A stretch of 30,419 nucleotides of DNA from an uncultured Eubacteriales bacterium (lineage in GTDB: Bacteria > Bacillota > Clostridia > Oscillospirales > Oscillospiraceae): assembly GCA_900548795.1 (NCBI GenBank), contig URLT01000010.1:1-30419 (forward strand), read 5' to 3'. The stretch's first letter is position 1. The number at the start of each line of letters is the position of its first letter. Below the pieces are notes generated by a model. It was not told where the DNA came from. It did no database searches and was given only the letters and a program-made list of their open reading frames with translations. Of the stretch, positions 1 to 8,335 are shown in pieces. A program made the translations under genes and the position numbers.

Positions 1-2
1 CC

Positions 3-569
3 GCCGAGAAGGCCGCGGCAGAGCAGCTCATCGGCGACGGCTGCGTCATCATCGGCCAGCACGCCGACTCCACCGGCGCTCCCTCCGCTTGCGAGGCCGC
101 GCTCAACGCGGGCACCGTTGTCTACTCCGTCGGCTATAACATCGACATGCTGACCGCGGCTCCGAACGCGGCGCTGGTCTCCCCGACCAACGAGTGGGGC
201 GTTTACTACACCTATGCGATCGGCGCTCATATGAAGGGCGAGAAGATCGAGACCAACTGGGCAGAGGGCTTCAGCGAGGACGCAGTGGCCCTGACCAAGC
301 TCGGCCCGAACGTCGCCCCCGGCACGCAGGAGAAGGTCGACGAGGTCGTTGCTCAGCTCAAGGAAGGCAAGCTGCACGTGTTCGACACCTCCACCTTCAC
401 CGTTAAGGGCGAGAAGGTGACCAGCGCGTTTGCGACCGACTCCGACGGCGACTGGGAAAACGACACCGACGAGGCTATCATCGACGGCTACTATCACGAG
501 TCCTACTTCCAGTCCGCTCCGTCGTTCATTCTGAGAATCGACGGCATCACCGAGCTGAACGGCAACTGA
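3..569 (+). CDS. BMP-family ABC transporter substrate-binding lipoprotein (3' part)
   Basis: This is the C-terminal 188 residues of a periplasmic-binding-type protein of the BMP/PnrA/Med family; the frame is open to the left edge, so the signal peptide and lipobox lie outside the window. Visible family features are the stretch around GQHADSTGAPSACEAA, which forms the ligand-pocket strand and turn, and the SPTNEWGVYYTYAIGAHMKG segment. In the family these proteins capture nucleosides or related small molecules outside the membrane and pass them to an ABC permease. The three genes that follow are the matching ATPase and two permeases, which supports an importer role. The exact ligand cannot be read from the sequence. 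Confidence 0.9.
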   Translation, partial: AEKAAAEQLIGDGCVIIGQHADSTGAPSACEAALNAGTVVYSVGYNIDMLTAAPNAALVSPTNEWGVYYTYAIGAHMKGEKIETNWAEGFSEDAVALTKLGPNVAPGTQEKVDEVVAQLKEGKLHVFDTSTFTVKGEKVTSAFATDSDGDWENDTDEAIIDGYYHESYFQSAPSFILRIDGITELNGN

Positions 570-679
570 TTTTTCAAAACGGATCTCCGGCTCACCGATT
601 CCCCGACGGCGCTTTCCCCACTCCCGATTTGCCGCAAGAATCGGCTGCATCCGGGCAGAACGGATCGATCGTATCCACA

Positions 680-717
680 GGTAGGGAGCTGCGCAAGCGG
701 CTCCCTTGCCTATTTTT
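680..717 (+). terminator. Hairpin with U-tract between binding protein and ATPase genes
   Basis: GGGAGC (684-689) pairs with GCTCCC (700-705) around a loop, flanked by partly complementary AGG/CCT, and ATTTTT follows at 712-717. It fits a partial terminator that lets the binding protein be made in excess over the membrane complex. The rest of the 570-785 spacer shows no gene. Confidence 0.55.
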
Positions 718-785
718 CGCCTCCCTGCGGGCTGATCTGACTGCATGGAAGGCCGGTATAGGATTTCATTCACAGATCGGAAAGG

Positions 786-2372
786 ATGACAGCCTTGAAT
801 ACTGTCCAAAACAACAAGCCGGAGGGCGCTGTCGGCTCGGAATATGCCATTGAGCTGCACAACATCACCAAGCGCTTCGGCTCCGTCGTTGCGAACAACG
901 GGGTCGACCTCCAGCTTCGCAAGGGGGAGATCCTCTCGCTGCTCGGCGAAAACGGCAGCGGCAAGACCACGCTGATGAACATGCTCGGCGGCATCTATTA
1001 TCCGGACGAGGGCGAGATCTATGTCAACGGGCAGCCCGTGGACATTCGCTCGCCGAAGGATTCCTTCCACTACGGGATCGGCATGATCCACCAGCATTTC
1101 AAGCTGGTCGACGTCTTCACCGCCGCCGAGAATATCATTCTCGGTCTGGAGGGCGACAAGGGCAAGCTCGACCGCAGCTCCGTGCGCAAGGCGGTGCGCG
1201 AGATCGCCGACCGCTACGGCTTCGAGATCGACCCCGACCAAAAGGTCTACGATATGTCCGTCTCGCAGAAGCAGACCGTCGAGATCGTCAAGGTGCTCTA
1301 CCGCGGCGCGGACATTCTGATCCTCGACGAGCCGACGGCCGTCCTGACGCCGCAGGAGACGGACAAGCTCTTTGCCGTTATGCGGAACATGAAGGCCGAC
1401 GGCAAGGCGATCATTATCATCACCCACAAGCTGCACGAGGTGCTCTCCGTTTCGGATCGCGTCGCCGTGCTGCGCAAGGGACAGTACATCGGCTGCGTGG
1501 ACACCGCGCAGGCGACGCAGCAGTCCCTGACGGACATGATGGTCGGCCACAGCGTTTCGCTGAACATCGACCGTCCGAAAAACGAACAATTGAAGGAGCG
1601 CCTGACCGTCAGCGGCCTGACCGTTCTGGATAAGGAGGGCGTCAAGAAGCTCGACAATGTCAGCTTCACGGCAATGGGCGGCGAGATCCTCGGCATTGCG
1701 GGCGTCGCCGGCTCCGGTCAGAAGGAGCTGCTCGAGGCCATCGGCGGCCTGCAAAAGCTCGAGCCGGGCAGCGAGATCCACTATATCTCGCCCGAGGGCA
1801 AGGACATCCGCCTCAACGGTATGGATCCGCTGGACATCATCCACAACGGCATCCTGCTCTCCTTCGTGCCCGAGGATCGCTTCGGCATGGGTCTGGTCGG
1901 CACGATGAACATCATCGACAACATCAAGCTGCGCACCTATCGCGACAACCCCGGCATTTTCGCCGATCAGCGGAAATCCGCGGCGCTCGCCGCGAAAATC
2001 GTCGAAGACCTTGAGGTCGTCACGCCGGACATCAACCGCACGCCGATCCGCCGTCTCTCCGGCGGCAACGTGCAGAAGGTGCTCGTCGGCCGCGAGATCG
2101 CCTCGAATCCGACCGTCCTGATGACGGCCTACGCCGTCCGCGGCTTGGACATCAACACCTCCTATACCATTTATAACCTCCTGACCGAGCAGAAGATGAA
2201 GGGCGTCGCCGTCATTTACGTCGGCGAGGATCTGGACGTTCTGCTGGAGCTTTGCGACCGCATTCTGGTGCTCTGTGGCGGTCAGATCAGCGGCATCGTC
2301 GACGCAGCCTCCGCGACCAAGGAGGAGATCGGTCTGCTGATGACCCAGTTTAGAAGGGAGGAAGAAAAATGA
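786..2372 (+). CDS. Double-domain ABC transporter ATP-binding protein, nucleoside/simple-sugar type
   Basis: This 528-aa protein has two fused ABC domains, as in the NupO/YufO and RbsA-like importers, and would power import of the BMP protein's ligand. Domain 1 has Walker A GENGSGKTT (residues 54-62), signature MSVSQ (157-161), Walker B ILILDEP (177-183) and the H-loop histidine at 214. Domain 2 has a degenerate P-loop GVAGSGQK (306-313), signature LSGGN (424-428) and a poorly conserved Walker B region ending in RGLD, so only the first site looks fully catalytic. The start is uncertain. AAAGG directly abuts ATG 786, while the in-frame TTG at 795 has the same Shine-Dalgarno at good spacing. 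The stop overlaps the next start (ATGA). Confidence 0.92.
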   Translation: MTALNTVQNNKPEGAVGSEYAIELHNITKRFGSVVANNGVDLQLRKGEILSLLGENGSGKTTLMNMLGGIYYPDEGEIYVNGQPVDIRSPKDSFHYGIGMIHQHFKLVDVFTAAENIILGLEGDKGKLDRSSVRKAVREIADRYGFEIDPDQKVYDMSVSQKQTVEIVKVLYRGADILILDEPTAVLTPQETDKLFAVMRNMKADGKAIIIITHKLHEVLSVSDRVAVLRKGQYIGCVDTAQATQQSLTDMMVGHSVSLNIDRPKNEQLKERLTVSGLTVLDKEGVKKLDNVSFTAMGGEILGIAGVAGSGQKELLEAIGGLQKLEPGSEIHYISPEGKDIRLNGMDPLDIIHNGILLSFVPEDRFGMGLVGTMNIIDNIKLRTYRDNPGIFADQRKSAALAAKIVEDLEVVTPDINRTPIRRLSGGNVQKVLVGREIASNPTVLMTAYAVRGLDINTSYTIYNLLTEQKMKGVAVIYVGEDLDVLLELCDRILVLCGGQISGIVDAASATKEEIGLLMTQFRREEEK

Positions 2373-3478
2373 TCCGCATTTCCAAACGGGACGGCATCCG
2401 TCCGCTGTCTTCTCTTCTGATCCGCGTGATCGCGCTGCTTATTGCGATGCTTGCCTGCGTGCTGCTGTCCTTTGCCTCCACCGGGCGCAGCCCGTTCGTC
2501 GTGCTGCAGCAGATGGTGGCAGGCTCCTTCGGGACGCAGAAGCGTATGTGGGAGTTCCTGCAGCGCACCATGATGCTGACCTGCATTGCCGTCGGCCTTG
2601 CTCCGGCGTTTAAGATGCGGTTCTGGAACGTCGGCGCAGAGGGTCAGCTCCTGATCGGCGGCCTCGGCGCCGTCATCCTGATGCGCTTCTGCTACAACCT
2701 GCCGTCCATTCCGCTGCTCATCATCATGGCGCTGCTGGCCGTTGCGTTCGGCGCGATCTGGGGCATGATCCCGGGCTTCTTCAAGGCAAAATGGAACGCC
2801 AACGAGACGCTCTTCACCCTGATGATGAACTACATCGCCACGCAGATCGTCCTCTATTTCTGCACGATCTGGGAGGGCACGAAGGGCACCGTCAAGATCG
2901 GCATCATCAACGACAGCAAGAACCCCGCCGGCCTGCACAAGGGCTGGATCGGCGAGATGTTCACCGGGAACTTCAACGACAAGGACTATATGTGGGTCGT
3001 CGTGATCGTGCTGCTCGTCGTTGTGCTCATGTGGGCCTACCTGCGCTACACGAAGCACGGCTATGAGATCGCCGTGGTCGGCGACTCGGAGAACACCGCG
3101 CGCTACGCGGGCATCCGTGTCCCGGTCGTCTATGTGCGCACCATGGCGGTCTCGGGCTGCGTCTGCGGCTTCGCGGGCTTCCTCGCCGTCTCCGCCGTCT
3201 CCCGCACGCTGTCGGAAAACACGGCCGGCGGCCGCGGCTTCACCGCGATCATCATCGCGTGGCTGTCGCACACGAATCCGTTCCTCATGATCGTCTTCTC
3301 CGCGCTCTACTGCTTCATGGAGCTTGCGGGCAAGCAAATGGCGTCGGCCTTCCAGCTCAACGACTATTTCTCCAAGATCCTGACCGGCATCATTCTTTTC
3401 TTCATCCTCGGCTGTGAATTCTTCGCTGACTATCGCGTGAAGTTCCGCCATTCCGTCAAAGGAGGTCAGCAGCAATGA
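2369..3478 (+). CDS. ABC transporter permease, BMP/nucleoside importer (first subunit)
   Basis: A 369-aa polytopic membrane protein of the branched-chain amino acid/simple sugar permease superfamily (NupP/YufP-like). The first hydrophobic segment covers roughly residues 15-35 and is followed by about eight more. The family hallmark NVGAEGQLLIGGLGA is near residue 90, and the EIAVVGDSENTARYAGI loop near 235 is the coupling region that contacts the ATPase. It starts inside the upstream stop codon (ATGA) with a GGGAGG ribosome site, so it is translationally coupled. It should pair with the following permease to form the channel. Substrate assignment rests on family and operon context only. Confidence 0.9.
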   Translation: MIRISKRDGIRPLSSLLIRVIALLIAMLACVLLSFASTGRSPFVVLQQMVAGSFGTQKRMWEFLQRTMMLTCIAVGLAPAFKMRFWNVGAEGQLLIGGLGAVILMRFCYNLPSIPLLIIMALLAVAFGAIWGMIPGFFKAKWNANETLFTLMMNYIATQIVLYFCTIWEGTKGTVKIGIINDSKNPAGLHKGWIGEMFTGNFNDKDYMWVVVIVLLVVVLMWAYLRYTKHGYEIAVVGDSENTARYAGIRVPVVYVRTMAVSGCVCGFAGFLAVSAVSRTLSENTAGGRGFTAIIIAWLSHTNPFLMIVFSALYCFMELAGKQMASAFQLNDYFSKILTGIILFFILGCEFFADYRVKFRHSVKGGQQQ

Positions 3479-4485
3479 ATTTTATTACATTTCTGGGCAA
3501 ACTGACGACCACGCTTTCCTTCTCCATCACCTTTGGCACGGTCATCCTTTACGGCGCGCTGGGCGAGACCCTGACGGAAAAGGGCGGCAACCTGAATCTT
3601 GGCGTCCCCGGCATCATGTACATCGGCGCGATCGCAAGCCTTGCAGGCGCGCTGAGGTTTGAGTCCGCGTTCTCCAATCCGAATGCGCTGCTGTGCGTTT
3701 TGGTCGCGCTGCTGTGCGGCTTCGCGGCCTCGGCGCTTGCGGGTCTGCTCTATGCCTTCCTCACCATCAGCCTGCGCACGAACCAGAACGTGACCGGCCT
3801 GACGCTGACGATTTTCGGAACAGGCATCGGCAACTACATCGGCGGCAGCCTCGGCAGCGTCGGCACGGTCTGCGCGAGCAACACGAGCGCCGCGATGAAG
3901 GCGTATATCCGCCCGCTGGTCGTGAATCTGGACAACCTGCTGCCCAGCCTGAAGCTCGGCACGCTGCTGTTCCGCCACGGCTTCATGGTCTACTTCGGCA
4001 TTTTGCTGGCCATAGCCCTGTGGTACTTCCTGACCAAAACGCGCACGGGGCTCTCGCTCCGCTCCGTCGGCGAAAATGCCGCGACTGCGGACGCCGCCGG
4101 CCTGAACGTCAACAAGTATAAGTACCTCTCCACCTGCATCGGCGCCGGCATCTCCGGCCTCGGCGGCACGTTCTATGTCATGGAGTACATCGACGGCCTC
4201 TGGGAGACCAGCTCCACCATCGAGGCGCTTGGCTGGCTGGCCGTCGCGCTGGTCATCTTCGCAACGTGGAAGCCGCTGCGCTGCATCTGGGGCGCCTACC
4301 TGTTCGGCATTCTGTCGTGGCTCTATTTCCTGATCCCCGGCCTGTTCAACGGCTCGGATAAGATCTTCCAAATGCTTCCGTATCTGTTCACGCTCATCGT
4401 GCTGATCACCGTCTCTCTGCGCCGCAGAAAAGAGGATCAGCCGCCCGCGGGTCTGGGTATTCCGTATTTCCGCGAGGAGCGATGA
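3475..4485 (+). CDS. ABC transporter permease, BMP/nucleoside importer (second subunit)
   Basis: A 336-aa integral membrane protein (NupQ/YufQ-like), the second half of the heteromeric channel. The motif GETLTEKGGNLNLGVPGIM near residues 28-46 is typical of this subunit, and the loop RSVGENAATADAAGLNV near 197-213 matches the ATPase-contacting loop of the partner permease. It overlaps the upstream stop by four bases (ATGA) and has an AAAGGAGG ribosome site, which completes a tightly coupled ATPase-permease-permease unit. A strong terminator follows 25 bases later, marking the end of the operon. Confidence 0.9.
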   Translation: MNFITFLGKLTTTLSFSITFGTVILYGALGETLTEKGGNLNLGVPGIMYIGAIASLAGALRFESAFSNPNALLCVLVALLCGFAASALAGLLYAFLTISLRTNQNVTGLTLTIFGTGIGNYIGGSLGSVGTVCASNTSAAMKAYIRPLVVNLDNLLPSLKLGTLLFRHGFMVYFGILLAIALWYFLTKTRTGLSLRSVGENAATADAAGLNVNKYKYLSTCIGAGISGLGGTFYVMEYIDGLWETSSTIEALGWLAVALVIFATWKPLRCIWGAYLFGILSWLYFLIPGLFNGSDKIFQMLPYLFTLIVLITVSLRRRKEDQPPAGLGIPYFREER

Positions 4486-4510
4486 CGGAACGATCGCTCA
4501 TACAAACCAA

Positions 4511-4545
4511 CGGGAGCCGGTCATCGTGCCGGCTCCCGTTTTTTG
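4511..4545 (+). terminator. Rho-independent terminator of the importer operon
   Basis: A perfect 10-bp stem (4511-4520 with 4529-4538, CGGGAGCCGG/CCGGCTCCCG) with an 8-base loop is followed by a run of T. It lies between two convergent operons. The minus side has a weaker T-run, so it may also stop MATE transcripts. Confidence 0.9.
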
Positions 4546-4559
4546 CGTTTTTTGATTCT

Positions 4560-5921
4560 TTATGCCTGCCCGCTCTTCAGCCTGCGCAGATATGGCACGA
4601 GCAGAAACGCCGCAAGCACCAGCGCGGCGGCGTCGGCGGCGGGCGTCGCCCATGCAACGCCCGCCGTGCCGATCAGGCGGTCAAAGACGAACATCAGCGG
4701 CACGTCCAGCCCGCCCTTGCGCAGGGCGGTCAGCAGCACCGGGCGCAGCTTCCTGCCGGTCGCCTGAAATACGGTGATGCAGAAAAAATTCAGCGCCGTC
4801 GTCGGACAGGCGAGGCTCAGAATGCGCAGATAGGTGCGGCCGAAGCGAACGGTCTTCTCGTTGCCGATGAACAGCCGCGTGATGGGCGTGGCTTCCCAAA
4901 ACAGCAGCGCCGCGCCGCTGAGAGAGACGAGCAGGCAGCTGAAAAACAGCGTTCGGATCACGCCCAGCATACGCCTGCGGTCGCCGGAGGTGTAGCTGTA
5001 GCCGATCAGCGGCAGCGTGCCCTGCGTCAGCCCCTGCGCGATGGCAAAGGCCAGCAGATCGATCTTCTTGGCGATGCCCATGCCGGCGATGGCCTCGTTG
5101 GAGTCGGCGGAGATGATTTTGGTGAGCATGATGTTCGAGAAGGTCGCCATGGTCGAGATCATAAAGCTCGGCAGACCGACGGCCAGCACCTCGCCCGGGA
5201 TGCCCTCGCCAAGCGAATATTGCTTCGGCGAGAGCGTGATGGCCGATTCCCGGCGAATTTTGCGGAGAAACAGCAGAAAATAACACAACGCGGTGACGTT
5301 CGAGAGCATGGTCGCGATGGCCGCGCCCGTGATCCCCAGCCGCAGGACGAAGATGAACAGCGGGTCGAGCGCCATGTTCAGCACGCCGCCGAAGGCGATG
5401 CCGAGGCTGGCCTGCCGCGAGTAGCCCTCGGCGCGCACAAGATGCGCCAGCTCTGCGCTGAGCACCGTCGGCACGGCGCCGACGCCGACCGTCCAGAGCA
5501 CGTAGGCTTTGCTGTATTGCAGGGTCGCGTCGTTCGCGCCGAAGAGCGGCAGCAGAACGGGACGCAGCGCCAGCGCCAGCAGACCGTAGACCAGCGCGAC
5601 GGCGGCGCTCGTCCAGATGCAGAACGCGGCGGTGCGCGACGCCTTTTCGCGGTTTTTCAGGCCGAGACAACGCGAGATCAGGCTCGAGCCGCCGACGCCG
5701 AACAGGTTGGCCTGCGCCGTCATCAGCATGAACAGCGGCATGGCGACCGTCGCGGCGGCGACCTGATCCGGGTCGTTGAGTTGGCCGACAAAGTAGGTGT
5801 CGGCCATGTTATAGATCACGGTGATGATCTGGCTGAGCACCGTCGGCAGCGCCAGCGCCGCGACGGCCTTGCCGATGGGTGCGGAGGTGAATAATGCTTC
5901 TTTACGAATTGCCCGTTCCAC
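4560..5921 (-). CDS. MATE family efflux transporter
   Basis: A 453-aa, twelve-helix-type membrane protein of the MATE (multidrug and toxic compound extrusion) family. The N-terminus carries the family signature: PIGKAVAALALPTVLSQ, then YNMADTYFVGQL (residues about 38-49), and a second-half repeat with MISTMATFSNIMLTK. Such proteins export cationic drugs or metabolites using Na+ or H+ gradients. The start is GTG at 5921, lying 20 bases inside the end of the upstream DUF2974 gene and preceded by AAGAG, so translation is probably coupled. The substrate is unknown. Confidence 0.9.
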   Translation of the reverse strand: MERAIRKEALFTSAPIGKAVAALALPTVLSQIITVIYNMADTYFVGQLNDPDQVAAATVAMPLFMLMTAQANLFGVGGSSLISRCLGLKNREKASRTAAFCIWTSAAVALVYGLLALALRPVLLPLFGANDATLQYSKAYVLWTVGVGAVPTVLSAELAHLVRAEGYSRQASLGIAFGGVLNMALDPLFIFVLRLGITGAAIATMLSNVTALCYFLLFLRKIRRESAITLSPKQYSLGEGIPGEVLAVGLPSFMISTMATFSNIMLTKIISADSNEAIAGMGIAKKIDLLAFAIAQGLTQGTLPLIGYSYTSGDRRRMLGVIRTLFFSCLLVSLSGAALLFWEATPITRLFIGNEKTVRFGRTYLRILSLACPTTALNFFCITVFQATGRKLRPVLLTALRKGGLDVPLMFVFDRLIGTAGVAWATPAADAAALVLAAFLLVPYLRRLKSGQA

Positions 5922-7041
5922 GTTTCAAGCTCTTTTCTGTTTCGTTTGCGCTCCGGCTGAGGCTGACGATCTGCGAAAGGCCGGTCGAGGTGCTCCGCAG
6001 AAGCTGACGCAGCGCCAGCGTGACGGCGCGGCGCGTCGGCTCGTCGAGGCTTCTCGAGGCGCGCAGGATGGTTTTGGAATTGGAAAACCAGCGCTCGTTC
6101 AGCTCGTGCAGCGTCCCGGCGTTGGTCTGCGCCAGCAGATAAAACACCGCGTCGATGAAGCGCTCGCGCTCGGCGGGCGTCAGCGAGGCGAGCCACGCCT
6201 TGAGCGTGGTGTCAATGAAGCGGCTGTGCTGGTTGACCGATTCGAGGCAGACAAAATGCCCGTCGGCAATGTCCCAAGAATACAGGTCGTGCTGGAAGAT
6301 CCCCATGCGCGTGCTGTGCACGACCGTATACTGCTCCTCGTGGCCGAGCAGCATCCCGATCACCGACGACTGCGGCACAAAGGTCTGCACGCGCCCGCAG
6401 ACGGTCTGATACCCGGCCTGACGCAGGATCGACTCGGGAAAGCCGGGGCCGTCATAGTTATACACGGCGCGGATGCGCGACTGCACGGACGAGGCGCAGC
6501 TCGCCGCCGCATAAACGGCAAGATTGCCGCCCTTGGAGTGGCCGCAGAGCAGCAGGTCGCCGCTGCGCTGCGCGGCGACCTGACGGAGGTAGTCCGCCGC
6601 AAGCTCCTGCGCCGGGACGGGGCAGAGGAAGCTCATGCTGAAATCCTCCTTCCAGCCGATGAGCGTGTCGTCCGTGCCGCGAAAGGCGATGCAGAGCGTC
6701 TGCGGCGCGATCTGCAGCGTCAGGGCGGAAAACTGCGTGGCCTCGTCGGTCTGCCCGACGGCGTCGAGCAGCAGCGCGCTGCAGAAGCGCACGCTCTCGG
6801 CCAGAAGGCGCAGAAGATGCAGATCCTCCGGCTGCGTGACGTGCGCAAGCGCCTCCGGCGTTTGCAGCAGCAGCGCGGCGGCCTCGGGCAGCCGAAGCGG
6901 CTCGGTGCGCTGCGCGGTCGCCGTGCGCTCAAACGGCAGGTAGGCCAGCCGCGAGAGCAGCGCGCCGTCCAGCTCCTGAAACGGCTGCTCGGCAAAGCTC
7001 GCGCCGCCCCGCTGCGCCAGATCGTCTGTCCATGTCATCAT
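5902..7041 (-). CDS. DUF2974 (Mbeg1-like) alpha/beta-hydrolase family protein
   Basis: This 379-aa cytoplasmic protein has the DUF2974 pattern: FRGTDDTLIGWKED at 120-133, the nucleophile elbow GHSKGG at 167-172 (serine at 169), then NYDGPGFP. It looks like a lipase-type serine hydrolase, but the substrate is unknown in the family. The start at 7041 was chosen because GAGGGAGG lies seven bases upstream and a TATAAT promoter sits just beyond. The reading frame stays open further upstream, but that part overlaps the promoter and terminator. It forms a two-gene operon with the MATE exporter, sharing a 20-bp overlap. Confidence 0.85.
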   Translation of the reverse strand: MMTWTDDLAQRGGASFAEQPFQELDGALLSRLAYLPFERTATAQRTEPLRLPEAAALLLQTPEALAHVTQPEDLHLLRLLAESVRFCSALLLDAVGQTDEATQFSALTLQIAPQTLCIAFRGTDDTLIGWKEDFSMSFLCPVPAQELAADYLRQVAAQRSGDLLLCGHSKGGNLAVYAAASCASSVQSRIRAVYNYDGPGFPESILRQAGYQTVCGRVQTFVPQSSVIGMLLGHEEQYTVVHSTRMGIFQHDLYSWDIADGHFVCLESVNQHSRFIDTTLKAWLASLTPAERERFIDAVFYLLAQTNAGTLHELNERWFSNSKTILRASRSLDEPTRRAVTLALRQLLRSTSTGLSQIVSLSRSANETEKSLKRGTGNS

Positions 7042-7074
7042 AACCGAGCCTCCCTCTGCAAAAATATCACCAAC

Positions 7075-7102
7075 ATTATACCATTCCGAACGAAAAATGC
7101 AA
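7075..7102 (-). promoter_or_regulatory. SigA-type promoter for DUF2974-MATE operon
   Basis: On the minus strand, -35 TTGCAT (7102-7097) and -10 TATAAT (7080-7075) are separated by 16 bp. Transcription would begin just ahead of the GGGAGG ribosome site used for the 7041 start. Confidence 0.75.
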
Positions 7103-7125
7103 GCGGTCATAAGCCCTGCTGCCGA

Positions 7126-7165
7126 CAAAAAACGCAGAGACAAGGGGGAAAACCCTGCCTCTGCG
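7126..7165 (-). terminator. Rho-independent terminator after UDP-GlcNAc 2-epimerase gene
   Basis: Read on the minus strand, CGCAGAG...CTCTGCG (7165-7159 with 7139-7133) forms the base of an imperfect stem and is followed by TTTTTT at 7132-7126. It ends the trpS-transferase-epimerase unit ten bases after the stop codon. Confidence 0.85.
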
Positions 7166-7174
7166 CGGAAGCCC

Positions 7175-8335
7175 TCAACGAGCGGCGGTCGGCGTGAAAT
7201 CCGCCGGCGGCTGCTCACGCAGGCCGAAGTGCCATTCGATCGCGTCGGCAATGCGGCGGCAGGCCTGCCCGTCGCCATAGGGATTGACGGCGTGCGCCAT
7301 GGCGGCGTAGACCTCCGGCTGCTCAAGCAGCGCGGTCGCCTGCGCGAGCACCGCGTCGTGCTCCACGCCGGCCAGACGCACCGTTCCGGCCTTGACGGCC
7401 TCGGGGCGCTCCGTCTCGCGGCGCAGCACGAGCACCGGCTTGCCGAGCGCGGGCGCCTCCTCCTGCAAGCCGCCGGAATCCGTCATGACGAAGCAGCAGC
7501 GCGCCATGAGGTTGTGCATCTCCTGCACGTCCAGCGGCTCGATCAGGTGGATGCGCTCGACGCCGCCCAGCTCCTCGCGCGCGCAGGCGCGCACGGCGGG
7601 GCTGAGGTGCACGGGGTAGACGACCTCGACGTCCGGATGCGCCAGCACGACCTCGCGCACGGCGCGGAAAATATCGTGCATCGGCTTGCCGTAATTCTCG
7701 CGGCGGTGGCAGGTCAGGGCGATCACGCGGCGGTGCGCGAAGTCCAGCGTGTTCAGCGCCTCCGTGCGGAAGCGGAAATCCGGCCGGACGGTCGTGGCCA
7801 TTGCGTCGATGACGGTGTTGCCGGTGATGAAGATCTCGCCCTGCACGGCCTCGCGGCGCAGATTTTCCGCGTTGGCGGCGGTCGGGGAGAAATGCAGCGC
7901 GGCGATGTCGCCGACGAGCGTGCGGTTCATCTCCTCGGGGAAGGGGGAATATTTGTCATAGGTGCGCAGACCGGCCTCCACATGGCCGACCGGGATCTTG
8001 TGATAAAACGCGGCCAGCGCGCCGGCGAAGGTCGTCGAGGTGTCGCCGTGCACAAGGATCAGGTCGGGCTGCACGGTTTCAAAAATTTTCTCCATGCCGA
8101 GCAGCGTGCGCGTCGTGATGGACGAGAGCGTCTGCTGCTGCTGCATGATGTTCAGGTCGAAATCTCCGCACAGGCCGAAGATGTCCATCACGGAGTCGAG
8201 CATCTGCCGGTGCTGCCCGGTCAGGCAGCAGAGGCTCTCCAAGCCCTCGCGGCGCGCCAGCTCCTGCACGAGCGGCGCCATTTTGATCGCCTCCGGCCGC
8301 GTGCCGAAGATCGACATGATCTTACGCTTTTTCAT
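7175..8335 (-). CDS. wecB: UDP-N-acetylglucosamine 2-epimerase (non-hydrolysing)
   Basis: This 386-aa cytosolic enzyme interconverts UDP-GlcNAc and UDP-ManNAc (WecB/MnaA family), supplying ManNAc for teichoic-acid or other wall glycopolymers. Visible motifs are GTRPEAIK (11-18), HGDTST with catalytic Asp98, HVEAGLRT with Glu120, FPEEMNR with Glu134/135, HRREN at 210-214, DSGGLQEE (286-293) and RETERPE near 307, all as in the family. The start at 8335 has GGAGG six bases upstream. The longer upstream frame is the arginine-rich shadow of the neighbouring gene's tail. It overlaps the transferase gene by 14 bp, consistent with one transcript. The gene could also be called mnaA. Confidence 0.93.
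   Translation of the reverse strand: MKKRKIMSIFGTRPEAIKMAPLVQELARREGLESLCCLTGQHRQMLDSVMDIFGLCGDFDLNIMQQQQTLSSITTRTLLGMEKIFETVQPDLILVHGDTSTTFAGALAAFYHKIPVGHVEAGLRTYDKYSPFPEEMNRTLVGDIAALHFSPTAANAENLRREAVQGEIFITGNTVIDAMATTVRPDFRFRTEALNTLDFAHRRVIALTCHRRENYGKPMHDIFRAVREVVLAHPDVEVVYPVHLSPAVRACAREELGGVERIHLIEPLDVQEMHNLMARCCFVMTDSGGLQEEAPALGKPVLVLRRETERPEAVKAGTVRLAGVEHDAVLAQATALLEQPEVYAAMAHAVNPYGDGQACRRIADAIEWHFGLREQPPADFTPTAAR

Noticed and set aside
2282..3475. Long minus-strand frame opposite the first permease (397 aa, rich in D, H, R)
   Set aside because: Mirror frame of a high-GC gene; its composition is not protein-like and the plus strand encodes a clear permease.
4482..5894. 470-aa plus-strand frame opposite the MATE gene
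   Set aside because: Shadow frame rich in Q, R, A and D; the minus strand carries MATE motifs.
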